Assembly: GCA_963974055.1 (NCBI GenBank)
Contig: CAXBCP010000009.1
Coordinates: 1-64,000, forward strand
DNA: 64,000 bases
Direction: 5' to 3'
Source of the DNA: CAXBCP01 sp963974055
GTDB lineage: Bacteria; Pseudomonadota; Alphaproteobacteria; MPNO01; UBA830
The notes under the pieces were generated by a model. It did no database searches. It saw nothing but the letters and a program-made list of their open reading frames with translations, and was not told the origin of the DNA. Below are positions 17,625 through 26,512 of this stretch, one piece after another. How positions within the stretch are numbered: the first letter of the stretch is position 1; the number at the start of each line of letters is the position of its first letter. The position numbers and the translations under genes are program-made.

Positions 17625-18899
17625 ATGATCGCATTTATCAAAACCGGCCTCGCGGCCGGCGCAGTCATCGTTCTCGCAGCCGCACCGGTTGCGGCGCAAC
17701 GGAACATCGACGGGGTGCTGAAAACCTACGCCGATATCGCCCATGCAGGCTATGAGGATTCCCTTATAACCGCCGAGACCCTTCACACCGCCGTGAAAGC
17801 TCTGGTCGCGTCGCCGTCGGTGGAGACGCTGGCCGGCGCCCGGGGTGCCTGGCTGGCGGCGCGGGTTCCCTATCAGCAAACGGAGGTTTACCGGTTCGGC
17901 AACCCGATCGTCGACGCGTGGGAAGGCCGCGTGAATGCCTGGCCGCTCGACGAAGGGCTTATCGACTATGTGAAAACTTCCGCCTACGGCACCGAGTCGG
18001 AGCAGAACAAACTCTATGTCGCGAACGTGATCGCCAACCGCGTGCTGACAGCGGGCGGCAAGAAGATCGACGCGTCGCGGATCACCAAGCGCACCCTGCA
18101 AAAAGACCTTCACGAAGCGGGCGGGGTCGAGTCCAACGTCGCCACGGGCTATCACGCAATCGAATTCCTGCTCTGGGGACAGGACCTCAACGGTACCGGT
18201 CCCGGCGCGGGGAACCGGCCGCATACGGACTTCAGCGCGACAGGCTGCACGGGAGGTAACTGCTCCCGGCGGGCCGCCTATCTGTTGACCGCTACAGAGC
18301 TTCTGATCGACGACCTGCGGGAAATCACCGAAGCGTGGGCCCCCGGCGGGGCCGCCCGCAAGGCCGTTACCTCGAAGGGTCAGGACGGCCTGTCGGTCAT
18401 CCTCGCGGGCATGGGAAGCCTCTCCTACGGCGAGCTTGCCGGCGAGCGGATGCAACTGGGTCTGCTGCTCCACGATCCGGAGGAAGAGCATGACTGCTTC
18501 AGCGACAACACCCACAATTCCCACTATTACGACGCAAAAGGCATCCGGAACGTCTATCTCGGGCGGTACAACCGGGTGGACGGACGCGTCGTGGCGGGAC
18601 CGTCGCTCGCGACATTCGTCAAAGCGTCGTCTCCCCGGATCCATGCTGACATGGTCCGTCATCTCGACGCGACAATGGACGCAATGACCGCCATCGTAAG
18701 ATCGGCGGATGACGGCGAAGCCTATGACCAGCTCATCGGTGAAGGCAATGTCGCCGGAAATGCAAAGGTCCAGGCGGCGATCGACGCCCTGACCGCGCAG
18801 ACGCGTGTCATCGAGAAAGTCGGCACCACCCTCGGGCTATCCAAGATAGCATTCGAAGGCTCCGACAGCCTTGACAATCCCAAGGCCGTTTTCAAATGA
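17625..18899 (+). CDS. Imelysin-family iron-regulated protein (IrpA/ICMP-like)
   Basis: A 424-residue periplasmic protein with signal peptide (cleavage after APVAAQ). The imelysin GxHxxE motif is present as GYHAIEFLLWGQD with His177 and Glu180, a putative metal site. It also has PYQQTEVYRFGNP and the late HNSHYYDAKGIRNVY. Imelysins are not proven proteases; they act in periplasmic iron handling and are commonly Fur-regulated. It starts 15 bases after the LbtU-like gene, and its stop overlaps the start of the di-haem gene as ATGA. The order imelysin, DUF1111, imelysin, DUF1513 matches a conserved bacterial iron operon seen for example in pseudomonads. Confidence 0.9.
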   Translation: MIAFIKTGLAAGAVIVLAAAPVAAQRNIDGVLKTYADIAHAGYEDSLITAETLHTAVKALVASPSVETLAGARGAWLAARVPYQQTEVYRFGNPIVDAWEGRVNAWPLDEGLIDYVKTSAYGTESEQNKLYVANVIANRVLTAGGKKIDASRITKRTLQKDLHEAGGVESNVATGYHAIEFLLWGQDLNGTGPGAGNRPHTDFSATGCTGGNCSRRAAYLLTATELLIDDLREITEAWAPGGAARKAVTSKGQDGLSVILAGMGSLSYGELAGERMQLGLLLHDPEEEHDCFSDNTHNSHYYDAKGIRNVYLGRYNRVDGRVVAGPSLATFVKASSPRIHADMVRHLDATMDAMTAIVRSADDGEAYDQLIGEGNVAGNAKVQAAIDALTAQTRVIEKVGTTLGLSKIAFEGSDSLDNPKAVFK

Positions 18900-20401
18900 C
18901 ACCGGGAGGCCCGTTGCGTTTCTGGTTCGTTGCGGGCCTCTCTCTCTTTGCCTTTTCGGTCGCGCTGCCGCCCGACAGCCGCGCAGGCGATGCGGATGTC
19001 GTCCGGCCGACCACCGTTTTTTCTGGACCCGAAAAATACGAGAACCACCCTGCCGGCGCGCTGACGTCACGCAAACAGGTCAATGCGGATTCGTTTTCGC
19101 AAAGCTCCGCCAATATAAAATTCGAACGTGAGCTGGACTTCAAAGTCGGCAATGGTTTCTTTCGCCGGCTCTGGGTGTCCGCCCCCGCCTCAACCAGGGC
19201 GTCGGACGGCCTGGGCCCGCTCTACAATGCCCGCTCCTGCCAGCGGTGCCATCTGAAGGACGGCCGGGGCCATCCGCCCGCCGCCAACTTCCCCGACGAC
19301 AACGCCATTTCAATGCTGATGCGCCTCAGCATCCCGCCGCAGAACGAAAATCAGCGCGCAGCGCTTGCAAGCGGCAGGGCGGACGCGATTCCGGACCCCG
19401 TTTACGGCGGCCAGTTGCAGGATTTCGCGATCCAGGGCCACAAGGCCGAAGGCCGCATTCACATCGCCTACACGGAGGTTCCGGTTTCCCTGGCCGGCGG
19501 CGAAACCGTCATGCTCCGGAAACCGGTCTATTCGATCACCGACCCCGGATACGGCGCACCCCATCCCGACCTTATGATGTCGCCCCGTGTGGCGCCGCAG
19601 ATGATCGGCCTCGGTCTGCTCGAAGCGATCCCAGCGAACGACATCGTCGCGCTTGCCGACCCGGACGACCGTGACGGTGACGGCATATCGGGAAAACCAA
19701 ACCGGGTGTGGAGCGACTCGCTCAACAGATTGGCCCTCGGCCGTTTCGGCTGGAAGGCGGGCAAGGCAACGATCCCCGACCAGACGGCGGCCGCCTTTGC
19801 CGGCGATATCGGCATTTCCACCCCGCTGCACCCGCAGGGATACGGCGATTGCACCAGCCGCCAGCCCCTGTGCCGCGAAGCGCCGACCGGCAATACCGAT
19901 CAGCATGACGGCGTCGAAGCATCGCAAAAGGTGCTCGATCTGGTCGCATACTATTCCCGCAACCTCGCGGTCCCGGCGCGCCGCAGGCTGGACGCCCCCG
20001 AGGTGCTTGCCGGAAAGCGTCAATTCTACAAAACGGGCTGCATCTCCTGCCACCGCCCCAAATTCATCACGGCACGCAATCCGCCGGGGCTGCCCGAACA
20101 GTCCCGCCAGTTAATCTGGCCCTATTCGGACATGCTGCTTCACGATATGGGTGCCGGACTGGCCGACAACCGCCCGGAAGCCCGGGCCGACGGCCGTGAA
20201 TGGCGCACCCCGCCACTCTGGGGTATCGGTCTTACCGAGACCGTCAGCGGGCACACGAACTTCCTCCATGACGGCCGTGCCCGCAATCTCACCGAGGCCA
20301 TCCTGTGGCACGGTGGGGAGGCGGAGAAATCGAAAGAGCGTTTCCGGAACCTGACGGCGGCGCAAAGACACGACCTGATCAAATTCCTGGAATCACTGTA
20401 A
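18896..20401 (+). CDS. Di-haem oxidoreductase, DUF1111 family
   Basis: A 501-residue exported c-type cytochrome. A signal peptide (FWFVAGLSLFAFSVAL) is followed by two CxxCH haem sites, CQRCHLKDG at about residue 114 and CISCHRPKF at about 382, and by an Asp-rich DPDDRDGDGISGK loop that could bind calcium. DUF1111 proteins resemble the MauG/cytochrome c peroxidase class and occur next to imelysins. The job is probably oxidation or reduction of iron or a ligand during periplasmic uptake, which is inference. The start codon overlaps the imelysin stop by ATGA, so expression is coupled. Confidence 0.9.
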   Translation: MTPGGPLRFWFVAGLSLFAFSVALPPDSRAGDADVVRPTTVFSGPEKYENHPAGALTSRKQVNADSFSQSSANIKFERELDFKVGNGFFRRLWVSAPASTRASDGLGPLYNARSCQRCHLKDGRGHPPAANFPDDNAISMLMRLSIPPQNENQRAALASGRADAIPDPVYGGQLQDFAIQGHKAEGRIHIAYTEVPVSLAGGETVMLRKPVYSITDPGYGAPHPDLMMSPRVAPQMIGLGLLEAIPANDIVALADPDDRDGDGISGKPNRVWSDSLNRLALGRFGWKAGKATIPDQTAAAFAGDIGISTPLHPQGYGDCTSRQPLCREAPTGNTDQHDGVEASQKVLDLVAYYSRNLAVPARRRLDAPEVLAGKRQFYKTGCISCHRPKFITARNPPGLPEQSRQLIWPYSDMLLHDMGAGLADNRPEARADGREWRTPPLWGIGLTETVSGHTNFLHDGRARNLTEAILWHGGEAEKSKERFRNLTAAQRHDLIKFLESL

Positions 20402-20406
20402 CGCCC

Positions 20407-21462
20407 ATGCGCCTGATCGCCCTTTCATTGCTGACACTCCTCGCCCTGCCCTACCCGGCGCAGGCAACCCCGGATTTCGAAAAGCTGAATAGCGCACTGA
20501 CCGACAGTTTCGTCATTCCCGGATACGCGAAACTGGCGGCAAAAACGACCGCGCTGAGCGGCGTCACGAAACGTCACTGCGCCGCCCCGACGCCCGCCAG
20601 CCTGCAGGATGTAAAGCGGGGCTTCGCGGACGCGATGACCGCATGGCAGGAAATCGCGATCATTTCCTTCGGACCGATCACGGAGAATGCCCGGGCGGCC
20701 CGCGTCCAGTTCTGGCCCGACAAGCGCGGGACAGCGGCGCGGCAGATCCGGCGCGTCCTTCTGAAAAAGGAAAAATCCCTTCTCGCGCCCGGCGGTCTGA
20801 CGGGAAAAAGCGTTGCCCTCCAGAATCTGACAACCTTTGAGCGTCTTCTCACTTCGGCCCCGGACGCTCCCTTCCCGTGCGGACTGATGGCGGCCATTGC
20901 CGCCTTTCAGGCGGACCAGGCCCGCGCAACGCTGGAAGACTGGCGGAAACCCGGCGGATTCAGACAGTCTGTCGTTACCGCAAAACAGGGAAACCGGCAT
21001 TTCACGGCCGCAACCGGCCCGGCGACCGCGTTTCTCAAGTCGATCGCGACGCTGCTGGATATCGTTATCCGCTATAAGCTGGAAACGCCGCTGGGCGACA
21101 GCATCGGCAATGCCGCACCCAAAAGCGCCGAGACATGGCGAACCGGCCTGTCACGCCGGAATATTGCCGCCAACCTCGATGCGATCGCCGCGCTTTTTAC
21201 GATCCCGGGCGGCTTTACCGACCGGATGGCGGAGCAGAACAGCCGGGCGCTGGCGGAGGTGATCGTACGGCTGCTGGGCGACGCCGCCGGCCGCACGCGC
21301 GAACTGAACCTGCCCCTGTCCGAGGCGGTTACGGACGCCGACGAGCGGAAGAAGATCCAGGAAATCCTCCGGAACCTGCAGGATATCCGGATACTTATCC
21401 GGGAATCCGTCGTCAACACACTTAACCTGCCGATCGGGTTCAATTCGCTCGACGGCGACTGA
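20407..21462 (+). CDS. Second imelysin-family protein
   Basis: A 351-residue exported imelysin paralogue with signal peptide (MRLIALSLLTLLALPYPAQA). It is more diverged than the upstream one: it has AMTAWQEIAIISFGPI and a late LNLPIGFNSLDGD, typical of the PA4372-like imelysin branch, and it lacks an obvious GxHxxE. The ATG at 20407 lies five bases after the di-haem gene stop. The longer frame starting at 20305 overlaps the upstream gene and is not used. Its likely role is as partner of the first imelysin in periplasmic iron handling. Confidence 0.85.
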   Translation: MRLIALSLLTLLALPYPAQATPDFEKLNSALTDSFVIPGYAKLAAKTTALSGVTKRHCAAPTPASLQDVKRGFADAMTAWQEIAIISFGPITENARAARVQFWPDKRGTAARQIRRVLLKKEKSLLAPGGLTGKSVALQNLTTFERLLTSAPDAPFPCGLMAAIAAFQADQARATLEDWRKPGGFRQSVVTAKQGNRHFTAATGPATAFLKSIATLLDIVIRYKLETPLGDSIGNAAPKSAETWRTGLSRRNIAANLDAIAALFTIPGGFTDRMAEQNSRALAEVIVRLLGDAAGRTRELNLPLSEAVTDADERKKIQEILRNLQDIRILIRESVVNTLNLPIGFNSLDGD

Positions 21463-21490
21463 CCGGTAATGGCCGGCAATGGAACGAGTC

Positions 21491-22615
21491 ATGAAACGAC
21501 GGACATTCATCACTGGCACCGGCGCCCTCTGCCTGACAGGAGCGGGCTTCAGACCGGCGAATGCCGCGGACGATACGCAACAGGCTTATATAAGCTGCGG
21601 CGCCGACCGGTCCGGCAATTTCCTTGCGGCTGCGTTTGACGGTACCGGCCGTATCGTTTTTTCCATACCGCTGCCGGAACGCGGCCACGACATCGTCGTC
21701 CACCCGGGCGGGAATACGGCGATCATTGTGGCGCGGCGGCCCGGCACATGGTTCTCCGTTCTCGACCTGCGCGACGGGCGGCAGGTTCGCCGTATCGCCA
21801 CCCGCGCGGACCGGCATCTCTACGGCCATGGGGCATTTTCGCCTGACGGGACCCGGTTCTATACGACCGAAAACGACTTCGACAGCGGCATCGGCGCGAT
21901 CGGCGTATACGATGCGCGAAACGATTATCGCCGCATCGGCGAGTTCCCGTCATGCGGCGTCGGCCCGCACCAGCTGTCGATCAGCCCCGACGGCAATACG
22001 CTGACCGTCGCAAATGGCGGAATACGAACCCATCCGGATACCGGCAGAAGCAAGCTCAATACCCGGTCCATGAAACCGAATGTCGCCTTTCTGGATACCC
22101 GTTCCGGAAAGGCGACCGGGTCGGTCGATCTCGGCGAGACCCATCACAAGCTCTCGATCCGGCATTTCGACACGAACGCGGACGGCATGCAGGTCTTCGG
22201 CATGCAGTTCGAAGGCGACAAACGGCGACCGGTTCCGCTGGTGGCACAGCTGACGACGGACAGGGCGTTCAGGTTTCTCACCGCGCCCCCCGAAACCCTG
22301 CGCCGGATGCAACAGTATGTCGGCAGCGTCCGTTTCGACCGGTCGGGCAGATATGTCGCCACGTCCTGCCCGCGCGGCAATATGGTCGTCATATGGAACG
22401 CCGAAACCGGGGCATTTCTGCGCGCGGTGACGGCCCCGGACGCATCCGGCCTTGCCGCGACGTCCAGGACCGGCGAATTCCTGGTGACCAGCGGGACCGG
22501 GTCGCTGAGCGTCATCGGTCCGGCCCGCGAAGAGCCGCGCGTCGTAAAACGCGAAGATGCGGGCCTGCACTGGGACAACCATACCCGCGCGATCGGCCCG
22601 TTACGCAATATCTGA
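21491..22615 (+). CDS. DUF1513 domain protein (Tat-exported beta-propeller)
   Basis: A 374-residue protein starting with a Tat-like signal (KRRTFITGTGALCLTG). The mature part consists of repeated propeller blades, with GHDIVVHPGG, LYGHGAFSPDGTRFYTTEND, GPHQLSISPDG and SVRFDRSGRYVATSCPRG. This is the DUF1513 protein that closes imelysin/di-haem operons. The longer ATG at 21479 adds four residues; I prefer 21491, which gives a normal Tat n-region. It follows the second imelysin by 28 bases. Its biochemical role is not known. Confidence 0.88.
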   Translation: MKRRTFITGTGALCLTGAGFRPANAADDTQQAYISCGADRSGNFLAAAFDGTGRIVFSIPLPERGHDIVVHPGGNTAIIVARRPGTWFSVLDLRDGRQVRRIATRADRHLYGHGAFSPDGTRFYTTENDFDSGIGAIGVYDARNDYRRIGEFPSCGVGPHQLSISPDGNTLTVANGGIRTHPDTGRSKLNTRSMKPNVAFLDTRSGKATGSVDLGETHHKLSIRHFDTNADGMQVFGMQFEGDKRRPVPLVAQLTTDRAFRFLTAPPETLRRMQQYVGSVRFDRSGRYVATSCPRGNMVVIWNAETGAFLRAVTAPDASGLAATSRTGEFLVTSGTGSLSVIGPAREEPRVVKREDAGLHWDNHTRAIGPLRNI

Positions 22616-22626
22616 CCGGCTGGTCT

Positions 22627-23385
22627 CTACAGGTCGACCGGCTCGAACCCGGCCTCGCCGGGCGCGCCGCCGGCAAACAGCCAGACGGGCTTGCGGTCGT
22701 TGAAATCGACAGAAGGCAGCGCGATCAGTGAACTCGACAGGGTTCCGAACCCGAAATCCGTAGTGATGCGCATGGCGTCGCGGTGATCCGTATTGTCGCC
22801 GTATTCGGTGCTCGCCATCAGTTTCTGCCAGGTGGACCAGTCTCCGGCATCGACATCCGGCGCGGCGGCGGCCTCGAATCGCGGTCTGTGAAAGGCGACC
22901 CGGCCCGACGCCGTGTCGTTCAGATCGAATGCGGTCAGCATCGACAGGCCTTCGGGTATTTCCCTGACCTCGATCGCGCCCCGTGCCGGCGCACCCATGC
23001 TTTTAATCCAGTACGCATCCCGGTTGTCCGCGACCACCAGATTGAACGACCGGTAGCTGCGCCCGTCGAGATCCGCCAGCGCCTCTGCCGCATCGGCCGC
23101 ATCCGCATGATCCAGCGCTTCGAGGACGATCTCGCCGCGTGACCGGAGGGTATCGTCCGGCCCGAGCGAGTCCCGGCGGTTCAGGATGCCGGCGACCACC
23201 CCTTCATCGTTCAGCCCCATCCAGGTCCCGCCCGCAAGACGGTCTATGCCGGCGACGACGTTTTCACGATCCGGCCAGTGACGGCCGGGCGGATCCCATG
23301 GCCGTCCGGCCATTTCGTCGCGGTTTGCGGCCATCAGCAGCGGCCAGTCGTGGCCGGGACGGCGAAGTATTACAACGGTGCACAT
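22627..23385 (-). CDS. NRDE (TANGO2-like) family protein
   Basis: A 252-residue protein beginning MCTVVILRRPG with the family-defining NRDE (MAANRDEMAGRPW). Cysteine at position 2 and the fold suggest an Ntn-hydrolase-like protein; human TANGO2 belongs to this family and has been linked to haem and lipid handling, but the bacterial function is not settled. I chose ATG 23385 since GGAG lies just upstream and it places Cys at position 2; the longer frame to 23565 would bury it. It is convergent with the DUF1513 gene (11-base gap), which leaves no room for a separate terminator. Confidence 0.9.
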   Translation of the reverse strand: MCTVVILRRPGHDWPLLMAANRDEMAGRPWDPPGRHWPDRENVVAGIDRLAGGTWMGLNDEGVVAGILNRRDSLGPDDTLRSRGEIVLEALDHADAADAAEALADLDGRSYRSFNLVVADNRDAYWIKSMGAPARGAIEVREIPEGLSMLTAFDLNDTASGRVAFHRPRFEAAAAPDVDAGDWSTWQKLMASTEYGDNTDHRDAMRITTDFGFGTLSSSLIALPSVDFNDRKPVWLFAGGAPGEAGFEPVDL

Positions 23386-23518
23386 GATCTCCAGATAGCA
23401 GGTTCCCGAACCCGCGACCATATGCGCGCTTCCGGAACCCTTGTCCGATCTTGACATAACGCTGGGCGAGGCCGATCTATGGGGCAGAGTATGATTCTGA
23501 AGAAAGTGGAAGGCACCC

Positions 23519-23845
23519 ATGACCGGATTCGACGACCGCGAGAAAAGTTTCGAAGCCAAGTACAAGCACGATCAGGAAGCCCTGTTCCGTATTACATCGC
23601 GCCGGAACCGCCTGCTTGGCCTGTGGGCCGCCGAGCAGTTCGGCATGCCGGACAATCAGGCGCTGGACTACGCGAAGGAAGTCGTGCTTTCCGATTTCGA
23701 GGAACCCGGCGATGACGACGTCGTCCGCAAGGTGCTTGCCGACTTTGCCGAGCGTGGCATCGATATGAACGAGCAAGGCCTGCGCAAGGAAATGCTCCGC
23801 CTGATGGAAGAGGCCGGCCGCCAGATCGAAGCCGAAAACACCTGA
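23519..23845 (+). CDS. DUF1476 protein, alphaproteobacterial F1-ATPase zeta-inhibitor-like
   Basis: A 108-residue helical protein. It opens with MTGFDDREKSFEAKYKHD and continues with RRNRLLGLWAAEQFGM, the signature of the DUF1476 family. In Paracoccus denitrificans the homologous zeta subunit inhibits ATP hydrolysis by the F1-ATPase through its N-terminus. The family is largely confined to Alphaproteobacteria and is one of the taxonomic clues here. GGAAGG precedes the ATG. It is convergent with purB across a hairpin. Confidence 0.92.
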   Translation: MTGFDDREKSFEAKYKHDQEALFRITSRRNRLLGLWAAEQFGMPDNQALDYAKEVVLSDFEEPGDDDVVRKVLADFAERGIDMNEQGLRKEMLRLMEEAGRQIEAENT

Positions 23846-23871
23846 AAAGACAGCGTTTTCAGACCCGTAGC

Positions 23872-23891
23872 GCCCCGGCGAAAGCCGGGGC
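23872..23891. repeat. GC-rich perfect hairpin between convergent genes
   Basis: GCCCCGGC, loop GAAA, GCCGGGGC forms an eight-base-pair stem with a stable tetraloop. It sits between the DUF1476 gene and purB. There is no T-run on either strand, so it is either a weak bidirectional terminator or a copy of a dispersed palindromic repeat of the kind common in alphaproteobacterial intergenic DNA. I saw no second copy in the window. Confidence 0.5.
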
Positions 23892-23958
23892 CCTATAAGA
23901 CTGCACCAAGTTCGAACGATTTCCGACCGGCGCCGGAACAACGCGCCGGTATTGCCGC

Positions 23959-25254
23959 CTAACCGAAAACCCGCTTGAAAATCGCGTCCACGTTTTTCGT
24001 GTGATAGCCGAGATCGAACATGTCTTCGAGAGCCGCATCGTCGACATTCGACGACACTTCGGGATCGGCCTTCAACAGGTCGAGGAACGACAACCCCTTC
24101 GACCACGCTTCCATCGCATTGCGCTGGACGGCGACGTAAGACGCCTCGCGGCTCATCCCCGCCTGGGTCAGGGCCAGCAGCACCCGCTGCGAAAACACCA
24201 GGCCGCCGAGAGCGTCCAGGTTGTTCTGCATGTTCTCCGGATACACCACCAGCTTTTCGACCACGCCGGTCAGGCGCGCGAGCAGGAAATCGAGGGTGAT
24301 CGTCGCATCGGGGCCGATCATGCGCTCGACCGACGAGTGCGAAATATCGCGCTCGTGCCACAGGGCGACGTTTTCCATCGCCGGCACGCAGTAGGACCGC
24401 ACCATGCGGGCAAGCCCCGTGATGTTCTCCGTCAGCACCGGGTTGCGCTTGTGCGGCATCGCGGACGAGCCCTTCTGGCCCGGCGAGAAATATTCCTCGG
24501 CCTCGCGCAATTCCGTTCGCTGCAGGTGCCTGATTTCCACGGCCAGCCGTTCGGCGGACGACGCGATCACGCCGAGGGTCGCGAAATACATCGCGTGGCG
24601 GTCGCGCGGGATCACCTGCGTCGACACGGTTTCCGGCGCCAGTCCCATGGCCTTTGCGACATGTTCCTCAACCGCCGGATCGATATTGGCGAACGTGCCG
24701 ACAGCGCCCGAAATGGCGCAGGTTGCGATCTCTTCGCGCGCGGCGACGAGGCGTTCCCGGTTGCGGGCGAATTCCGCGTAATACCCGGCGAGCTTGAGTC
24801 CGAATGTCATGGGCTCGGCATGAATGCCGTGACTGCGGCCGATCGTGGGCGTCAGCTTGTGTTCCACGGCGCGGGTCTTCAGCGCCGCCAGCAACCCGTC
24901 CATGTTTTCAAGCAGGATATCCGTCGCCTGGGTCAACTGGACCGCCAGGCAGGTATCGAGCACGTCCGACGACGTCATGCCCTGATGCACGAAACGGGCC
25001 TCGTCGCCGACATGCTCCGCGAGGTTCGTGAGGAAGGCGATCACATCATGCTTGGTCTCCCGCTCGATCTCGTCGATGCGGTCGATTTCAAAGGCCCCGC
25101 GGTCCCACACGGCCTTCGCCGCCGCTTTCGGGATAACCCCAAGCTCGGCCTGTGCGTCGCAGGCATGCGCTTCGATTTCGAACCAGATGCGAAATTTGTT
25201 TTCGGGCTCCCAGATGGCAGTCATCGGGGCACGGGAATATCTTTTAATAGCCAT
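23959..25254 (-). CDS. purB: Adenylosuccinate lyase
   Basis: A 431-residue PurB, which cleaves SAICAR and adenylosuccinate to release fumarate in purine synthesis. The fumarase/aspartase superfamily signature is GSSAMPHKRNPVLTEN; TSSDVLDTCLAVQ and GRSHGIHAEPMTFG supply the other active-site segments. The start MAIKRYSRAPMTAIW is the usual alphaproteobacterial one. It acts one step after PurC, whose gene is 12 kb away. The 46-base gap to the MFS gene upstream suggests independent or read-through expression. Confidence 0.96.
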   Translation of the reverse strand: MAIKRYSRAPMTAIWEPENKFRIWFEIEAHACDAQAELGVIPKAAAKAVWDRGAFEIDRIDEIERETKHDVIAFLTNLAEHVGDEARFVHQGMTSSDVLDTCLAVQLTQATDILLENMDGLLAALKTRAVEHKLTPTIGRSHGIHAEPMTFGLKLAGYYAEFARNRERLVAAREEIATCAISGAVGTFANIDPAVEEHVAKAMGLAPETVSTQVIPRDRHAMYFATLGVIASSAERLAVEIRHLQRTELREAEEYFSPGQKGSSAMPHKRNPVLTENITGLARMVRSYCVPAMENVALWHERDISHSSVERMIGPDATITLDFLLARLTGVVEKLVVYPENMQNNLDALGGLVFSQRVLLALTQAGMSREASYVAVQRNAMEAWSKGLSFLDLLKADPEVSSNVDDAALEDMFDLGYHTKNVDAIFKRVFG

Positions 25255-25300
25255 CGCAAGGGTGTATCAGAATCGCCGGTTTGCGGGAAGAGACGCCGGC

Positions 25301-26512
25301 TCAGACGGTGCGGTTTTTCCGGACGGCCAGCCAATAGGCGCCGAGGCCGAACAGCGCCCAGAACAGAACGCCGTTCGCAAGCGACAACTGGCTGCCATCG
25401 GACAGCGCCGCCACCGCGATCCCCGTCGCGGCGCCGGCAATCTGCTGTATAAAGCCGACCAGCGACGATGCCGCGCCGGCGATATGGGGAAACGGCTGCA
25501 ATGCCCCGGCAATCGACTGCGGAAAGATAAACGCGAACGAGATCATGCAGGGAAACATGGGTCCGACCACCGCCAGCCAGTGATCGACCCCCGCCCATGC
25601 CAGCGCAGCAAGCAAAAACCCGAAGAACGTTGCGCCGCCGACGCCCCAGCGCAGCAGCCGGTCGACGCCGAACCGGCCGACCAGCCGGGCACCGAAAATC
25701 ATCCCTGTCATACTGCCGACCATGCAGCCGGCGAACATGTAGCCGTACCGGGTCTCGCTTTCCCCAAGATAGGTGATGATGACATGGGATGAGTTGCCCA
25801 GGAACGCGAACAGGATTCCATAGGATGCCGTCGAACATGCGGCATACGCCCAGAACGGCCCATTCCGGGCGACTTCGCGAAAATTGCGCAAAATCGGCCC
25901 CGGGCGAAGGGCGCCGAAATCCTTTTCCCGGATCGTTTCCGTGAAGACCGCGCCGAATACCAGCGTCACCAGCGCGGCATAGACCGACAGGAAAACAAAC
26001 ATCGCCTGCCACCCATAGGCGACCGTCAGGTGCGCGCCGACGATGGGCGCGATCAGCGGCGACAGGCCGTGAAAGATCATCATCACCGACAGGACGCGCG
26101 CGGCGTCGGCACGTTCATGCCGGTCGCGGATCACCGCGCGGGCGACCAGCCAGCCGCTCGATGCCGCGATCCCGTGAAAGAAACGGAAGACCATCAGCAT
26201 TTCGATCGATGTCGACAACGCACAGGCCGCCGTCGCCGCCGCGTTGAGCGCAAGCCCGACCAGAAGCGCCGGTTTCCGTCCGAACCGGTCGGAAAACGGC
26301 CCGTGCACCAACTGGCCGACCGCGATCCCGAGCATGAAACTGCTCAGGGTCAACTGGACCGCCGCCTGATCGGCTCCGAAAGCCGCCGCGATTGCCGGCA
26401 TCAGCGGCAGCGTCCCGTCGATCCCCGTCGCCGTGGCAACCGTGGTCAAGGCCAGCAGCGCGGCCAGCCCGGCATTGTCGAACGTTCTGAAGGCCGGTGC
26501 GGACGTGGTCAC
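25301..26512 (-). CDS. MFS transporter, Bcr/CflA-type (second of tandem pair)
   Basis: A 403-residue, twelve-helix protein. It has VDGTLPLMPAIAAAF-like helix 1 (here IDGTLPLMPAIAAAF), GQLVHGPFSDRFGRKP as motif A, and AVIRDRHERADAARV after helix 4, all Bcr/CflA traits. I used the GTG at 26512, which overlaps the stop of the upstream paralogue as GTGA; the longer frame adds a cysteine-rich leader unlike the family. It is the last gene of a MarR-MFS-MFS unit. The substrate is unknown. Confidence 0.85.
   Translation of the reverse strand: MTTSAPAFRTFDNAGLAALLALTTVATATGIDGTLPLMPAIAAAFGADQAAVQLTLSSFMLGIAVGQLVHGPFSDRFGRKPALLVGLALNAAATAACALSTSIEMLMVFRFFHGIAASSGWLVARAVIRDRHERADAARVLSVMMIFHGLSPLIAPIVGAHLTVAYGWQAMFVFLSVYAALVTLVFGAVFTETIREKDFGALRPGPILRNFREVARNGPFWAYAACSTASYGILFAFLGNSSHVIITYLGESETRYGYMFAGCMVGSMTGMIFGARLVGRFGVDRLLRWGVGGATFFGFLLAALAWAGVDHWLAVVGPMFPCMISFAFIFPQSIAGALQPFPHIAGAASSLVGFIQQIAGAATGIAVAALSDGSQLSLANGVLFWALFGLGAYWLAVRKNRTV

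Noticed and set aside
16386..18662. 758-codon open frame on the minus strand
   Set aside because: It covers the LbtU-like and imelysin genes in antisense and even crosses their junction. This is a GC-rich shadow frame.
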